From Serratia plymuthica NBRC 102599 (GTDB lineage: Bacteria > Pseudomonadota > Gammaproteobacteria > Enterobacterales > Enterobacteriaceae), in contig NZ_BCTU01000011.1 in NCBI RefSeq assembly GCF_001590925.1, positions 62,001-126,000 on the forward strand: a stretch of 64,000 bases of DNA. Reading direction: 5' to 3'. Numbering within the stretch: the first letter of the stretch is position 1; each line of letters starts with the position of its first letter. Below the pieces are notes generated by a model, which worked only from the letters and a program-made list of their open reading frames with translations, had not been told where the DNA came from and ran no database searches. Shown piece after piece: positions 53,967 to 64,000 of this stretch. Position numbers and translations under genes: made by a program.

Positions 53967-54971
53967 GTGAAACTGGATGAAATCGCGCGTCTCGCTGGCG
54001 TTTCGCGCACCACGGCCAGTTATGTCATCAACGGCAAAGCGAAGCAGTATCGTGTCAGCGATAAAACCGTCGAAAAAGTGATGGCCGTGGTCAGGGAGCA
54101 TAACTATCACCCGAATGCCGTCGCAGCAGGATTGCGCGCCGGACGAACTCGCTCTATCGGCCTGGTGATACCGGATCTGGAAAACACCAGCTATACCCGT
54201 ATCGCCAACTACCTGGAGCGCCAGGCGCGTCAGCGCGGTTATCAGCTATTGATTGCCTGCTCGGAAGATCAGCCGGATAACGAAATGCGCTGTATCGAAC
54301 ACCTGCTGCAACGCCAGGTCGACGCCATTATCGTTTCCACCGCTTTGCCGCCGGAGCACCCGTTCTATCAGCGCTGGGCCAAAGATCCATTACCGATCAT
54401 CGCTCTGGACCGGGCACTGGATCGCGAGCATTTCATCAGCGTGGTGGGGGCCGACCAAGAGGATTCCTTCGCGCTGGCGCAGGAGCTTCGCACTTTTCCG
54501 GCGGAGTCGGTGCTGTATCTGGGTGCACTGCCTGAGCTGTCCGTCAGTTTCCTGCGTGAGCAAGGATTCCGCCAGGCGTGGGAGGGCGACGAACGGCCTG
54601 TCGATTATCTGTATGCCAACAGCTATGAACGCGAGGCTGCCGGCGTACTGTTTGCAGAATGGTTGAAAACGCATCCGATGCCGCAGGCGTTGTTCACCAC
54701 TTCGTTCTCTCTGTTGCAGGGGGTGATGGATGTGACGTTGAAACAGCGGGGTCGCTTGCCGACAGATCTGGCGATCGCCACTTTCGGTGATCACGAGCTG
54801 CTGGACTTTCTTGAGTGCCCGGTGCTGGCGGTAGCGCAGCGCCACCGTGATGTGGCTGAACGGGTACTGGAACTGGTGTTGGCCAGCCTGGATGAACCGC
54901 GTAAACCTAAACCGGGCCTGACGCGTATTCGCCGCAATCTGTTCCGTCGCGGCAGTCTGAGCCGGAAATAA
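53967..54971 (+). CDS. cra: Catabolite repressor/activator Cra (FruR)
   Basis: Cra is a LacI-family regulator of glycolysis, gluconeogenesis and fructose use whose DNA binding is lifted by fructose 1-phosphate. It is 334 residues, the E. coli length. The start is GTG, as in E. coli. The helix-turn-helix [20 protein letters not shown] and the hinge [18 protein letters not shown] are unchanged. The ligand-binding domain keeps [20 protein letters not shown]. The gene lies between ilvH and, uniquely here, alaE; in E. coli mraZ comes next. Confidence 0.98.
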   Translation: MKLDEIARLAGVSRTTASYVINGKAKQYRVSDKTVEKVMAVVREHNYHPNAVAAGLRAGRTRSIGLVIPDLENTSYTRIANYLERQARQRGYQLLIACSEDQPDNEMRCIEHLLQRQVDAIIVSTALPPEHPFYQRWAKDPLPIIALDRALDREHFISVVGADQEDSFALAQELRTFPAESVLYLGALPELSVSFLREQGFRQAWEGDERPVDYLYANSYEREAAGVLFAEWLKTHPMPQALFTTSFSLLQGVMDVTLKQRGRLPTDLAIATFGDHELLDFLECPVLAVAQRHRDVAERVLELVLASLDEPRKPKPGLTRIRRNLFRRGSLSRK

Positions 54972-55018
54972 ATAATACGGGCGGGGCGGCGACGCTGTTT
55001 CCTGCCTGTCTCCCCGCT

Positions 55019-55459
55019 TTACACATAGCCGGTTACCCGGAACAGCTTTCTGCAGTATTCAAGAAAGTAGCCATATATCACGCCCATCGCCATCGAGACC
55101 ACGGCATTTCCGGCCACCGCGGTCATAATTTGCTGCCCGTCTGCACCTACGCTCCACAATATGGCGGCGTACACCGGCGATTGAAAACTGACATACGCCA
55201 GCAAGTCGGCGAGGTTACGCAGCAACCATTCCCCGTGATGAGAGCGTTTCGCAAGGCGAATAAACAGGTCGCGGTAGCGTCCATAGGGCCAGGCGATCAG
55301 GATATTCACCGGGATCGACACCAGGCGGGAGGAGAGCGATTGCTGAAAATTCATGCCGGAAACCAGAATTTCTATCGCCATTCCGGCGATGAAACAGTAC
55401 ACCACCAGTGCAAAAGTATCGGCGGCGGCGCTGCGCCAATAAGCGACAGGCGAAAGCAT
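55019..55459 (-). CDS. alaE: L-alanine exporter AlaE
   Basis: The 146-residue inner-membrane protein has four hydrophobic segments and close likeness to E. coli AlaE/YgaW (149 residues): [53 protein letters not shown] and [16 protein letters not shown]. AlaE exports L-alanine and prevents toxic accumulation; in E. coli it is Lrp-controlled. The ATG at 55459 follows AAGGAG by eight bases. It is convergent with cra and faces a long AT-rich spacer. In E. coli it lies at about 60 minutes, so its place here is a difference in gene order. Confidence 0.92.
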   Translation of the reverse strand: MLSPVAYWRSAAADTFALVVYCFIAGMAIEILVSGMNFQQSLSSRLVSIPVNILIAWPYGRYRDLFIRLAKRSHHGEWLLRNLADLLAYVSFQSPVYAAILWSVGADGQQIMTAVAGNAVVSMAMGVIYGYFLEYCRKLFRVTGYV

Positions 55460-56239
55460 GGTGCAATCTCCTTAAGTGTTGGTTAATATTCTGTTAAATT
55501 TGATAATTGTGGTTGTTGATTCTTGGTTTTTGCGTTTTTTATAGTTTACTCCTCTATCTTGTTTTTATTGGATAGCTGAATATTTTTATTTATTGCCCTT
55601 GGCTGATTTTTATCCTGAGGAAGAGCGGTAGAATCTGGCGCGAAGGGATTAAAACGGGAGGGTTTTTACTTTTTTGATTTAAAACATATGGTTACGAATT
55701 TTTTCATTATAAAGTGCATTTTCACAGCAAAAATTGTGGGAATAAATGATGTAAGGAAATGAAACCATAATTGTAAACAGGTATTTTGAGAATAATCTTA
55801 CCAAGCTGATTTAAATCGAAAATAACTCGACTCGTAATATCCGAGTAATTTATTTTTTCATCTGGCTTATCACTGACGCTTTAATTGAAGTAAAATAGCG
55901 CCCGACCTGAAGTGCAATAACCGTTGAGCGTTATTAACTCAATGGCTTATACCGTATTTCACCAATGACCGGAGTTAACGGCGAGCCTTGACCGGTGCGG
56001 GTTACGGCGGGTTACAGGGTTGTGATTGCCGAGCTAAAAAATGAGACATCGATTGCAGAAGGAAGTAATGAGTTAATTAATCGCCAATTTGTCAGGTTTT
56101 TAATCACCCTCTTTCCGCTCAGAAAATTATCCCCGTTTATCATGATGTTAATTTTAACTCATCGAATAAATAGCGTTCCTTTCGCGAGTCAGCTCCCAAA
56201 ATGACGGGAGAAATATTGCCAAAGCGCCGCCGCTCTGGC
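55460..56239. other. Long AT-rich spacer between alaE and the mra promoter
   Basis: This is 780 bases with no credible gene. It should hold the alaE promoter (minus strand, near 55460-55560) and possibly distal elements of the division cluster. Small inverted repeats are seen (ACTCG/CGAGT near 55830; TTGAG/CTCAA near 55924). An open frame of 69 codons (55995-56204) lacks a ribosome binding site and family likeness. Composition is clearly more AT-rich than the flanking genes. Confidence 0.5.
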
Positions 56240-56269
56240 TTGACAAGGTTTTCATACCCTCCGTAAACT
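56240..56269 (+). promoter_or_regulatory. mra promoter (Pmra) of the division and cell-wall cluster
   Basis: TTGACA (56240-56245) and TAAACT (56264-56269) with an 18-base spacer lie about 62 bases before mraZ, the position and form of E. coli Pmra. Confidence 0.85.
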
Positions 56270-56276
56270 CCCTTAT

Positions 56277-56305
56277 GTGGGAATTTGTGGTGTAAAGTGG
56301 TGAAA
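56277..56305 (+). promoter_or_regulatory. MraZ operator: three direct repeats with 10-base period
   Basis: GTGGGAATTT, GTGGTGTAAA and GTGGTGAAA begin at 56277, 56287 and 56297. Bacterial MraZ binds three or four TGGGN repeats separated by 5 bases just after Pmra. Here only the first repeat reads TGGGA; the other two read TGGTG. Confidence 0.75.
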
Positions 56306-56330
56306 ACGGTCATGAAGGGGTAGCTCAGGA

Positions 56331-56789
56331 ATGTTCCGTGGGGCAACGATGGTTAATCTCGACAGCAAAGGGCGGCTTGCCGTACCCACCCGTTATCGGG
56401 ATTTGCTGAACGAGCAATCGCAAGGCCAAATGGTCTGTACCATTGACCTCCATCAGTCCTGCCTGCTGCTTTACCCATTGCCCGAATGGGAAATTATTGA
56501 ACAAAAATTATCCCGTCTGTCGAGTATGAATCCCGCAGAGCGCCGCGTTCAGCGCTTATTGTTGGGGCATGCCAGTGAGTGTCAGATGGACAGCGCCGGT
56601 CGGTTGTTGCTAGCTACTACGCTGCGTCAACACGCCGGGCTTACAAAAGAAGTGATGCTGGTCGGGCAGTTCAACAAGTTTGAACTGTGGGATGAACAGA
56701 CCTGGTATCAACAAGTCAAGGATGATATTGACGCAGAACAGTCGACTCAGGAACCGTTGTCTGAGCGGCTACAGGACTTGTCGCTATAA
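56331..56789 (+). CDS. mraZ: Transcriptional regulator MraZ
   Basis: MraZ is a 152-residue, AbrB-like ring-forming DNA-binding protein (E. coli length) that represses its own dcw promoter. Two tandem SpoVT/AbrB domains show the DxxGR signatures [16 protein letters not shown] (about 9-24) and [20 protein letters not shown] (about 85-104). It is the first gene of the division and cell-wall cluster, two bases before rsmH. Confidence 0.97.
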   Translation: MFRGATMVNLDSKGRLAVPTRYRDLLNEQSQGQMVCTIDLHQSCLLLYPLPEWEIIEQKLSRLSSMNPAERRVQRLLLGHASECQMDSAGRLLLATTLRQHAGLTKEVMLVGQFNKFELWDEQTWYQQVKDDIDAEQSTQEPLSERLQDLSL

Positions 56790-56791
56790 GC

Positions 56792-57733
56792 ATGTTGGAA
56801 AACTATAAACACACCACCGTACTGTTGGATGAGGCGGTCAATGGCCTCAATATTCGCAGTAACGGCATATATATCGACGGTACTTTTGGTCGCGGTGGCC
56901 ATTCTCGTCTGATTCTGTCCCAACTGGGGCCGGAAGGACGTTTGCTGGCAATTGACCGCGATCCACAGGCGATTGCAGCCGCCAAATCTATTGAAGATCC
57001 TCGTTTTACCATCGTACACGGCCCATTTTCTGATTTGTCACACTACGTGCGGGAACGCGAATTGGTGGGGCAGATTGATGGCGTCTTACTCGATTTGGGC
57101 GTTTCTTCGCCGCAGTTGGATGACGCAGAACGCGGTTTCTCTTTCATGCGTGACGGCCCACTGGATATGCGTATGGACCCATCAAGCGGCCAGTCCGCCT
57201 CTGAATGGTTGTTGAAAGCGGAAGCGGACGACATTGCCTGGGTGCTGAAAACCTTCGGTGAGGAGCGTTTCGCCAAGCGCATTGCCCGCGCCATCGTGGA
57301 AAGAAACCGTGTCGAACCGATGACGCGCACCAAAGAGCTGGCTGACCTGATCGCCAATGCCAGCCCGTTCCGGGAAAAACACAAGCACCCGGCAACGCGC
57401 AGTTTCCAGGCCATTCGTATCTATATCAACAGTGAACTGGAAGAGATTGAGCGTGCGCTGGACGGCGCGCTGGAAGTGCTGGCCCCGCAGGGCCGCCTGT
57501 CGATCATCAGTTTCCACTCGTTGGAAGATCGTATCGTTAAACGCTTTATGCGCCACCATAGCCGCGGTGCTCAGGTACCGGCAGGCCTGCCGCTGACTGA
57601 AGAGCAACTGCGCGGCATGGGCGGGCGCACGCTGAAAGCGTTGGGCAAGATGATGCCTTCGCAAGATGAAGTGGCGGAAAACCCACGCGCGCGCAGTTCA
57701 GTGCTGCGCATTGCCGAGAGGATGCCTGCGTGA
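56792..57733 (+). CDS. rsmH: 16S rRNA (C1402-N4) methyltransferase RsmH
   Basis: RsmH (MraW) N4-methylates C1402 in the ribosomal P-site. It is 313 residues, the E. coli length. Motifs are [13 protein letters not shown], the SAM site [15 protein letters not shown] (about 29-43), [19 protein letters not shown] and the C-terminal [15 protein letters not shown]. Its TGA overlaps the GTG start of ftsL. Confidence 0.98.
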   Translation: MLENYKHTTVLLDEAVNGLNIRSNGIYIDGTFGRGGHSRLILSQLGPEGRLLAIDRDPQAIAAAKSIEDPRFTIVHGPFSDLSHYVRERELVGQIDGVLLDLGVSSPQLDDAERGFSFMRDGPLDMRMDPSSGQSASEWLLKAEADDIAWVLKTFGEERFAKRIARAIVERNRVEPMTRTKELADLIANASPFREKHKHPATRSFQAIRIYINSELEEIERALDGALEVLAPQGRLSIISFHSLEDRIVKRFMRHHSRGAQVPAGLPLTEEQLRGMGGRTLKALGKMMPSQDEVAENPRARSSVLRIAERMPA

Positions 57734-58050
57734 TTGGTAATGAACGCCACGGTTTGGTTGGGGTGATTGGCGGCGATCTGCTGCGTAACGCCAAGATCCC
57801 ATTGATTTTACTGATCGCTTCACTGATTTCTGCGATTTTTGTGGTGACTACCGCACACCGTACCCGCCTGCTGACCGCTGAGCGCGAGCAGTTGGTGCTT
57901 GAGCGGGATGCTCTGGATATTGAATGGCGCAACCTGATTTTGGAGGAGAACGCCCTCGGCGACCACAGCCGGGTCGAGCGTATCGCCACCGAAAAACTGC
58001 AGATGCAACATGTTGATCCATCGCAGGAAAATATCATCGTTAAACAATGA
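57730..58050 (+). CDS. ftsL: Cell division protein FtsL
   Basis: FtsL is a bitopic divisome protein that forms the FtsQLB complex and activates FtsWI. It is 106 residues from GTG 57730, shorter than the 121 of E. coli because the first ~15 residues are missing. The membrane segment is at about residues 23-40 ([20 protein letters not shown]). The periplasmic coiled coil [20 protein letters not shown] is almost unchanged from E. coli. GTGA overlap with rsmH implies coupled translation. Confidence 0.96.
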   Translation: MIGNERHGLVGVIGGDLLRNAKIPLILLIASLISAIFVVTTAHRTRLLTAEREQLVLERDALDIEWRNLILEENALGDHSRVERIATEKLQMQHVDPSQENIIVKQ

Positions 58051-58092
58051 ACAGTTTAACTGAAATCATGACACGGAGAAGAAAGGGAACGC

Positions 58093-59856
58093 ATGAAAGC
58101 AGCACGCCCCGGTAAGTTGAAACGCCCGGAAAATCAGGCCAGCTTTGTAAGCTGGCGTTTTGCGTTGCTGTGCGGCTGTATTTTGCTGGCGCTGGTGGGA
58201 TTGATGCTGCGCGTGGCCTATCTGCAGGTCATCAATCCGGACCGCCTGGTGAAAGAAGGCGACATGCGTTCGCTGCGTGTGCAGGAGGTACCGACCTCAC
58301 GCGGCATGATCAGCGATCGCGCCGGCCGACCATTGGCGGTGAGCGTACCGGTCAACGCCATTTGGGCGGATCCTAAAGAGCTGAACGAGCGTGGCGGCAT
58401 TACGCTGGATAGCCGTTGGAAGGCGCTGTCCGACGCGCTGAATATCCCTCTGGATCAGCTTTCTACCCGTGTTAACGCCAACCCGAAAGGGCGCTTTGTT
58501 TACCTGGCTCGCCAGGTGAACCCGGCGGTAGGCGATTACATTCGCAAGCTGAAGCTACCGGGGATTTACCTGCGTCAGGAATCGCGCCGTTACTACCCTG
58601 CCGGCCAGGTCACCTCGCACATTATCGGCGTGACCAACATTGACGGCCAGGGCATCGAAGGCGTCGAGAAGAGCTTTGACCGCTGGTTGACCGGGCAACC
58701 GGGTGAACGAACCGTGCGTAAAGACCGCTATGGCCGGGTGATCGAGGATATCTCCTCGGTCGACAGCCAGGCGGCGCATAACCTGGTATTGAGCGTCGAT
58801 GAGCGCCTGCAGGCGCTGGTGTATCGCGAACTGAACAACGCGGTGGCGTTCAACAAGGCTGAGTCCGGCACGGCGGTGCTGATCGACGTGAACACCGGCG
58901 AAGTGCTGGCGATGGCCAACAGCCCGTCTTACAACCCGAATAATATGGCCGGTACGCCGAAAGACACCATGCGTAACCGCGCTATTACCGATATTTTTGA
59001 GCCTGGCTCCACCGTGAAACCTATGGTGGTGATGACAGCGTTACATAACGGTGTGGTGAAAGAAAACAGCGTGCTGAACACCATTCCTTTCCGCATTCAG
59101 GGCCACGAGATTAAAGACGTGGCGCGTTATGCGGAGCTGTCGGTAACCGGGATCTTGCAGAAGTCGAGTAACGTTGGCGTTACCAAGCTGGCGTTAGCGA
59201 TGCCGTCCTCGGCGTTAGTAGATACTTACTCTCGTTTTGGACTGGGAAAAGCGACCAATTTGGGGCTGGTCGGAGAAAGCAGTGGCATATACCCAAAAAA
59301 ACAACGGTGGTCTGACATAGAGAGGGCCACCTTCTCTTTCGGCTACGGGCTAATGGTAACTCCGTTACAGTTGGCGCGAGTCTACGCAACGATCGGCAGC
59401 CTGGGCGTGTATCGCCCATTGTCGATCACCAAGGTTGACCCTCCGGTTGCCGGCGAACGCATTTTCCCTGAACCTCTGGTGCGCACCGTGGTGCACATGA
59501 TGGAAAGCGTGGCCCTGCCGGGCGGCGGCGGCGTGAAAGCCGCCATCAAGGGTTACCGCATCGCTATTAAAACCGGTACCGCCAAAAAGGTCGGCCCGGA
59601 TGGCAAATACGTCAACCGATATCTCGCTTATACCGCCGGCGTCGCGCCGGCCAGTAATCCCCGTTTTGCTCTGGTGGTGGTGATCAACGATCCTCAGGGT
59701 GGGAAGTACTATGGCGGTGCAATTTCCGCACCGGTGTTCGGCGCCATCATGGGCGGCGTATTGCGCACCATGAACGTCGAACCGGACGCGTTGCCCACCG
59801 CTGATAAAAGCGAATTAGTGATTAACAAAAAAGAGGGTTCAGGTGGCAGATCGTAA
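58093..59856 (+). CDS. ftsI: Septal peptidoglycan transpeptidase PBP3
   Basis: FtsI is the class B penicillin-binding protein that cross-links septal peptidoglycan with FtsW. It is 587 residues, against 588 in E. coli, with a cytoplasmic tail and one membrane anchor (about residues 20-40). The active-site serine is Ser306 in S-T-V-K (306-309), the second motif is SSN at 358-360, and the third is KTG at 493-495. The end overlaps murE by 14 bases. The C-terminal tail ends KKEGSGGRS. Confidence 0.98.
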   Translation: MKAARPGKLKRPENQASFVSWRFALLCGCILLALVGLMLRVAYLQVINPDRLVKEGDMRSLRVQEVPTSRGMISDRAGRPLAVSVPVNAIWADPKELNERGGITLDSRWKALSDALNIPLDQLSTRVNANPKGRFVYLARQVNPAVGDYIRKLKLPGIYLRQESRRYYPAGQVTSHIIGVTNIDGQGIEGVEKSFDRWLTGQPGERTVRKDRYGRVIEDISSVDSQAAHNLVLSVDERLQALVYRELNNAVAFNKAESGTAVLIDVNTGEVLAMANSPSYNPNNMAGTPKDTMRNRAITDIFEPGSTVKPMVVMTALHNGVVKENSVLNTIPFRIQGHEIKDVARYAELSVTGILQKSSNVGVTKLALAMPSSALVDTYSRFGLGKATNLGLVGESSGIYPKKQRWSDIERATFSFGYGLMVTPLQLARVYATIGSLGVYRPLSITKVDPPVAGERIFPEPLVRTVVHMMESVALPGGGGVKAAIKGYRIAIKTGTAKKVGPDGKYVNRYLAYTAGVAPASNPRFALVVVINDPQGGKYYGGAISAPVFGAIMGGVLRTMNVEPDALPTADKSELVINKKEGSGGRS

Positions 59857-61330
59857 TTTGCGCGATTTACTCGCTCCATGGGTGCCGACGGCGCCCGGGC
59901 GCGCGCTGCGGGAAATGACATTAGACAGCCGTATTGCGGCTGCCGGGGATCTGTTTGTCGCCGTTGTTGGCCATCAGACAGATGGACGCCGCTATATTCC
60001 GCAGGCCATTGCGCAGGGTGTTGCAGCCGTGATTGCCGAAGCTGAAGGTCAGGCCGAAGACGGCGCAATCACGGAAATGCACGGTGTGCCGGTGATTTAT
60101 CTGAGCCAGCTTAACCAGCGCCTTTCCGCATTGGCCGGGCGTTTTTACCATCAACCGGCAGAGCGCCTGCGTCTGGTTGGCGTGACCGGCACCAACGGTA
60201 AAACCACCACCACGCAACTGCTGGCGCAGTGGAGCCAACTGTTGGGTGAAACCGGCGCAGTGATGGGCACCGTCGGTAACGGTCTGTTGGGCCAGGTGTG
60301 CCCGACTGAGAATACCACCGGTTCTGCGGTGGATGTTCAACACGTATTAAACGAGTTGGTCGATCGGGGCGCAACCTTCGCCGCGATGGAAGTCTCTTCT
60401 CACGGGTTGGTGCAAAACCGCGTGGCGGCGCTGCCATTTGCCGCAGCGGTGTTCACCAACCTGAGCCGCGATCACCTGGATTACCACGGTGATATGGCCA
60501 ATTACGAAGCGGCCAAATGGTCGTTGTTTGCCGGCCACGAAGTGGGGCAGGCGATCATCAACGCCGATGACGAAGTGGGTCAGCGCTGGCTGAGCAAATT
60601 GCCGGATGCGGTGGCGGTCACCATGCAGGATAACCTGCAGCTGGGTTGTCATGGCCGCTGGCTGAAAACCACTGCGGTCAGTTATCACGATAATGGCGCC
60701 ACTGTCCGCTTCAGCTCAAGCTGGGGCGACGGCGAAATTGAGAGCCGCCTGATGGGCGCTTTCAACGTCAGCAACCTGTTGCTGGCACTGGCGACGCTGC
60801 TGTCACTGGGCTATCCGCTGGACAAACTGGTGGAAACCGGCAATCAGCTGCAGCCGGTATGCGGCCGTATGGAAGTATTCAACGCGCCAGGCAAACCGAC
60901 GGTCGTGGTGGATTACGCCCACACCCCGGACGCGCTGGAGAAGGCGCTGGAAGCTGCACGCCTGCACTGCCAAGGGCAGCTGTGGTGCGTGTTCGGTTGC
61001 GGCGGCGATCGTGACAAAGGCAAGCGCCCGCTGATGGGTGGCATCGCCGAGCAGTTCGCCGATCGCGTAGTGGTGACCGATGACAACCCGCGTACCGAAG
61101 AACCGCAGGCGATCATTGCCGATATCCTTACCGGTCTGCTGGATGCCGGGCGTGCGCTGGTGATCCACGGCCGTGCCGAAGCGGTAACCAGCGCGATTAT
61201 GCAAGCCAAAGAACAAGATGTGGTGCTGGTGGCGGGTAAAGGCCATGAGGACTACCAACTGGTGGGGAACCGCCGTCTGGATTACTCCGATCGCACCACC
61301 GTTGCGCGTCTGCTGGGGGTAATAGCATGA
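59843..61330 (+). CDS. murE: UDP-MurNAc-L-Ala-D-Glu:meso-DAP ligase
   Basis: MurE adds meso-diaminopimelate to the peptidoglycan precursor with ATP in the cytosol. It has 495 residues, the E. coli length, from a GTG start inside ftsI. The ATP loop [18 protein letters not shown] is near residue 113. The motif DNPR (about 414-417) followed by TEEP is the marker of meso-DAP rather than lysine specificity. It overlaps murF by ATGA. Confidence 0.98.
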   Translation: MADRNLRDLLAPWVPTAPGRALREMTLDSRIAAAGDLFVAVVGHQTDGRRYIPQAIAQGVAAVIAEAEGQAEDGAITEMHGVPVIYLSQLNQRLSALAGRFYHQPAERLRLVGVTGTNGKTTTTQLLAQWSQLLGETGAVMGTVGNGLLGQVCPTENTTGSAVDVQHVLNELVDRGATFAAMEVSSHGLVQNRVAALPFAAAVFTNLSRDHLDYHGDMANYEAAKWSLFAGHEVGQAIINADDEVGQRWLSKLPDAVAVTMQDNLQLGCHGRWLKTTAVSYHDNGATVRFSSSWGDGEIESRLMGAFNVSNLLLALATLLSLGYPLDKLVETGNQLQPVCGRMEVFNAPGKPTVVVDYAHTPDALEKALEAARLHCQGQLWCVFGCGGDRDKGKRPLMGGIAEQFADRVVVTDDNPRTEEPQAIIADILTGLLDAGRALVIHGRAEAVTSAIMQAKEQDVVLVAGKGHEDYQLVGNRRLDYSDRTTVARLLGVIA

Positions 61331-62688
61331 TTCCTGTCTCCCTTCAGGCACTGGCCGATGTATTGAGCGCTGAGTTGATCGGCGCCGATTGCCAAATCAT
61401 TGAGGTGACGACAGATACCCGCCAGGTAACCGCAGGTTGCCTGTTTGTGGCGCTGAAGGGCGAGCGTTTTGATGCGCATGCCTTCGCTGCCGATGCTGTA
61501 GCCGCAGGCGCTGGGGCGCTGCTGGTGAGTAAGCGCTTATTGGTGGACGTGCCGCAACTGGTGGTGAAAGACACGCGTTTGGCGCTGGGGCAACTGGCTG
61601 CCTGGGTGCGCCAGCAAGTGCCGGCCCGCGTTGTGGCGTTAACCGGTTCATCGGGCAAGACCTCGGTGAAGGAAATGGTTGCCGCTATTTTGCGTGAATG
61701 CGGTGAAGTGCTGTATACCGCCGGCAACTTCAATAACGATATCGGCGTGCCGCTGACGCTGCTGCGTTTGCAACCGCAACATGATTTTGCCGTGATTGAG
61801 CTGGGTGCCAACCATATTGGCGAGATTGCCTATACCACCGCATTAACGCGGCCACAGACCGCCCTGGTGAATAACCTGGCGGCTGCTCACCTGGAAGGTT
61901 TTGGCTCTTTGGCCGGCGTCGCCCAGGCGAAAGGTGAAATTTTTACCGGCTTGCCGGCTGACGGCGTGGCGATCATCAACGCCGACAATAACGACTGGCC
62001 GCATTGGCAGAGCATGCTGAACGATAAAACCGTCTGGCGCTTCTCGCCGCAGGCGGCGGAAGGCGTGGATTTCTTCGCCAGCGACGTGCTGGTGAACGCC
62101 AAAGGCACGCAATTTACGTTGCACAGCCCGTTCGGCACCGCGACGGTAGCGCTGCCGTTGCCGGGCCGCCATAACGTGGCCAATGCACTGGCCGCAGCGG
62201 CGCTGGCCGTGTCGGTCGGTGCCTCGCTCGAAGCCGTGCGCCAGGGGTTGAAACAGTTGCAGGGGGTGCCGGGGCGTTTGTTCCCGATTGCGCTTACCGA
62301 AAACAAGCTGCTGCTCGATGACAGCTATAACGCCAACGTCGGCTCGATGACCGCCGCAGCGCAGGTATTGGCAGAGATGCCGGGCTACCGCGTAATGGTG
62401 GTTGGCGATATGGCCGAGCTGGGGGCGGATGCCGAAGAGTGTCACCGCCAGGTGGGTGAAGCGGCCCGGCTGGCCGGCGTCGATAAAGTGATAGGTATCG
62501 GCCCGTTAAGCCAGGCGCTGTGCGCGGCTTCCGGTAGCGGCGAACATTTTCAGGACAAGGCAGCAGTGATCGCGCGCGTGGCGGAGTTACTGTCGGAACA
62601 TGCGGTAATTACCGTGTTAATCAAGGGTTCACGTAGTGCCGCAATGGAGCAGGTAGTACGCGCGTTACAGGAGAAAGCACCATGTTAG
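61327..62688 (+). CDS. murF: UDP-MurNAc-tripeptide:D-Ala-D-Ala ligase
   Basis: MurF adds D-Ala-D-Ala to complete the UDP-MurNAc-pentapeptide. It is 453 residues, against 452 in E. coli. The ATP loop [20 protein letters not shown] is near residue 104, the central-domain [10 protein letters not shown] near 158, and the C-terminal [20 protein letters not shown] near 330. It overlaps murE by four bases and mraY by seven. Confidence 0.98.
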   Translation: MIPVSLQALADVLSAELIGADCQIIEVTTDTRQVTAGCLFVALKGERFDAHAFAADAVAAGAGALLVSKRLLVDVPQLVVKDTRLALGQLAAWVRQQVPARVVALTGSSGKTSVKEMVAAILRECGEVLYTAGNFNNDIGVPLTLLRLQPQHDFAVIELGANHIGEIAYTTALTRPQTALVNNLAAAHLEGFGSLAGVAQAKGEIFTGLPADGVAIINADNNDWPHWQSMLNDKTVWRFSPQAAEGVDFFASDVLVNAKGTQFTLHSPFGTATVALPLPGRHNVANALAAAALAVSVGASLEAVRQGLKQLQGVPGRLFPIALTENKLLLDDSYNANVGSMTAAAQVLAEMPGYRVMVVGDMAELGADAEECHRQVGEAARLAGVDKVIGIGPLSQALCAASGSGEHFQDKAAVIARVAELLSEHAVITVLIKGSRSAAMEQVVRALQEKAPC

Positions 62689-63764
62689 TTTGGCTGGCCG
62701 AGCATTTGGTCAAATATTATTCCGGCTTCAACGTCTTCTCCTATCTGACGTTCAGGGCCATTGTCAGCCTGCTCACCGCGCTGTTTCTCTCCTTATGGAT
62801 GGGCCCGCGCGTGATTAAACGCCTGCAGGAGATGTCCTTCGGTCAGGTCGTGCGTAACGATGGCCCGGAGTCGCATTTCAGCAAACGCGGCACGCCGACC
62901 ATGGGCGGCATCATGATCCTGACCTCCATCACCATTTCGGTGCTGATGTGGGCTTACCCGTCCAACCCTTACGTTTGGGGCGTGTTGTTCGTGCTGGTGG
63001 GTTACGGCATCGTCGGCTTCGTCGATGACTACCGCAAAGTGGTGCGTAAAGACACCAAGGGGCTGATAGCCCGTTGGAAATACTTCTGGCAGTCGGTGAT
63101 TGCGCTGATTTTCGCTTTCGCCATGTATGCCGTAGGAAAAGACACGCCAGCCACCGAGCTGGTTGTGCCGTTCTTTAAGGACATCATGCCGCAGCTCGGC
63201 CTGTTGTACGTGCTGTTGGCGTACTTTGTGGTGGTCGGCACCAGCAACGCGGTCAACCTGACCGATGGGCTGGATGGCCTGGCGATCATGCCAACGGTGT
63301 TCGTGGCGGCGGGCTTTGCGCTGGTGGCTTGGGCGACCGGCAACATGAATTTCGCCAACTACCTGCACATTCCTTATCTGCGTCATGCGGGTGAGCTGGT
63401 GATCGTCTGTACTGCCATCGTTGGCGCCGGCCTGGGCTTTTTATGGTTCAACACCTACCCGGCACAGGTCTTTATGGGTGATGTCGGCTCACTGGCACTG
63501 GGCGGCGCGCTGGGTACCATCGCGGTACTGCTGCGCCAAGAGTTCCTGTTATTGATTATGGGTGGCGTGTTCGTGGTTGAAACGCTGTCGGTGATCCTGC
63601 AGGTGGGATCGTTCAAGCTGCGCGGGCAACGTATTTTCCGCATGGCACCGATCCACCACCATTATGAATTGAAGGGCTGGCCGGAACCGCGCGTGATCGT
63701 GCGCTTCTGGATTATTTCGCTGATGCTGGTGCTGATTGGCCTGGCGACGCTGAAGGTACGGTAA
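62682..63764 (+). CDS. mraY: Phospho-MurNAc-pentapeptide transferase (lipid I synthase)
   Basis: MraY transfers phospho-MurNAc-pentapeptide to undecaprenyl phosphate at the inner membrane. It is 360 residues, the E. coli length, with about ten membrane helices. Catalytic segments are [16 protein letters not shown] (the DD pair near residue 115), [13 protein letters not shown] (Asp near 192 and 195) and [14 protein letters not shown] (near 324). Confidence 0.98.
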   Translation: MLVWLAEHLVKYYSGFNVFSYLTFRAIVSLLTALFLSLWMGPRVIKRLQEMSFGQVVRNDGPESHFSKRGTPTMGGIMILTSITISVLMWAYPSNPYVWGVLFVLVGYGIVGFVDDYRKVVRKDTKGLIARWKYFWQSVIALIFAFAMYAVGKDTPATELVVPFFKDIMPQLGLLYVLLAYFVVVGTSNAVNLTDGLDGLAIMPTVFVAAGFALVAWATGNMNFANYLHIPYLRHAGELVIVCTAIVGAGLGFLWFNTYPAQVFMGDVGSLALGGALGTIAVLLRQEFLLLIMGGVFVVETLSVILQVGSFKLRGQRIFRMAPIHHHYELKGWPEPRVIVRFWIISLMLVLIGLATLKVR

Positions 63765-63766
63765 TT

Positions 63767-64000
63767 ATGGCGGATTATCAGGGTAAAAAAGTGGTCATCA
63801 TCGGGTTAGGCCTCACCGGCCTGTCCTGCGTTGATTTCTTTATGGCGCGTGGCGTAACGCCGCGCGTTATGGATACCCGTATTTCGCCGCCGGGGCTGGA
63901 CAAGCTGCCTGAAAGCGTTGAACGGCATTTGGGTGACCTGAATCTGGACTGGTTGCTGGCGGCGGATTTGATCGTTGCCAGCCCGGGCATGGCGCTGGCT
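63767..64000 (+). CDS. murD: UDP-MurNAc-L-Ala:D-Glu ligase MurD (5' part only)
   Basis: The first 78 codons of murD are present and the gene is cut by the window end. [20 protein letters not shown] followed by [18 protein letters not shown] is the N-terminal UDP-binding Rossmann domain, nearly identical to E. coli. It starts two bases after the mraY stop. MurD adds D-glutamate to UDP-MurNAc-L-Ala. Confidence 0.97.
   Translation, partial: MADYQGKKVVIIGLGLTGLSCVDFFMARGVTPRVMDTRISPPGLDKLPESVERHLGDLNLDWLLAADLIVASPGMALA

Noticed and set aside
54975-55018. A cra terminator formed by GCGGGG and CCCCGC.
   Set aside because: The loop is long and the U-run short, so the evidence is too weak to list it as a terminator.
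55995-56204. A 69-codon frame upstream of mraZ.
   Set aside because: No ribosome binding site and no family likeness; probably chance in an AT-rich spacer.

Overview
The window is a stretch of an Enterobacterales chromosome, most likely Serratia or a close Yersiniaceae relative. That is inferred from proteins almost colinear with E. coli K-12 homologs of the same length, from the classic gene order of the 0-2 minute region of the E. coli map (dapB-carAB-kefFC-folA-apaHG-rsmA-pdxA-surA-lptD-djlA-rluA-rapA-polB-yabI-thiBPQ-sgrR-setA-leu-leuO-ilvIH-cra-mra/fts/mur), and from GC-rich codon use. I see no rRNA, tRNA, CRISPR array, insertion sequence or prophage.

Layout. 46-3250 holds a three-gene cassette absent from the E. 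coli K-12 map: a PvcA/Dit1-type isonitrile synthase, a 2-oxoglutarate/Fe dioxygenase and a GT1 glycosyltransferase. This is the gene set of the rhabduscin/byelyankacin type of glycosylated vinyl-isonitrile natural product, and it is the most interesting item here. 3513-9195 is dapB and carAB, with two ARG boxes before a TTG-started carA. 9377-14452 is kefFC, a LysE-type exporter, yjjPB and folA. 14632-16521 is a Tat-exported PhoX-type phosphatase behind a plausible Pho box. 16568-23329 is the minus-strand lptD-surA-pdxA-rsmA-apaG-apaH superoperon, followed by djlA, rluA, rapA and polB. No ara genes lie between polB and yabI.

31683-33887 is ilvBN with its valine-rich leader peptide ivbL and attenuator, at a different place from E. 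coli. 33991-37423 is thiBPQ behind a TPP riboswitch. 37470-40759 is the glucose-phosphate stress module: sgrR, the dual-function RNA SgrS encoding SgrT, and setA. A DASS-family carboxylate transporter follows. 42438-47363 is leuABCD with leader leuL, attenuator and promoter. Then come leuO, an acyl-CoA synthetase, ilvIH and cra. alaE and a long AT-rich spacer precede the start of the division and cell-wall (dcw) cluster mraZ-rsmH-ftsL-ftsI-murE-murF-mraY-murD, and murD runs off the end.

Functional threads. Branched-chain amino acid synthesis dominates 31.7-53.7 kb: two acetolactate synthases, the leucine operon and LeuO, each with readable control signals. Several small-molecule exporters (LysE-type, YjjPB, AlaE, SetA) lie between housekeeping blocks where E. 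coli has none or has others. Start codons were corrected against known family N-termini for carA, kefF, kefC, folA, yjjB, surA, djlA, polB, thiB, sgrR, leuB, ilvI, ilvH, apaG and the LysE-type gene. All family assignments come from reading the sequence and recalling homologs; no database search was run.
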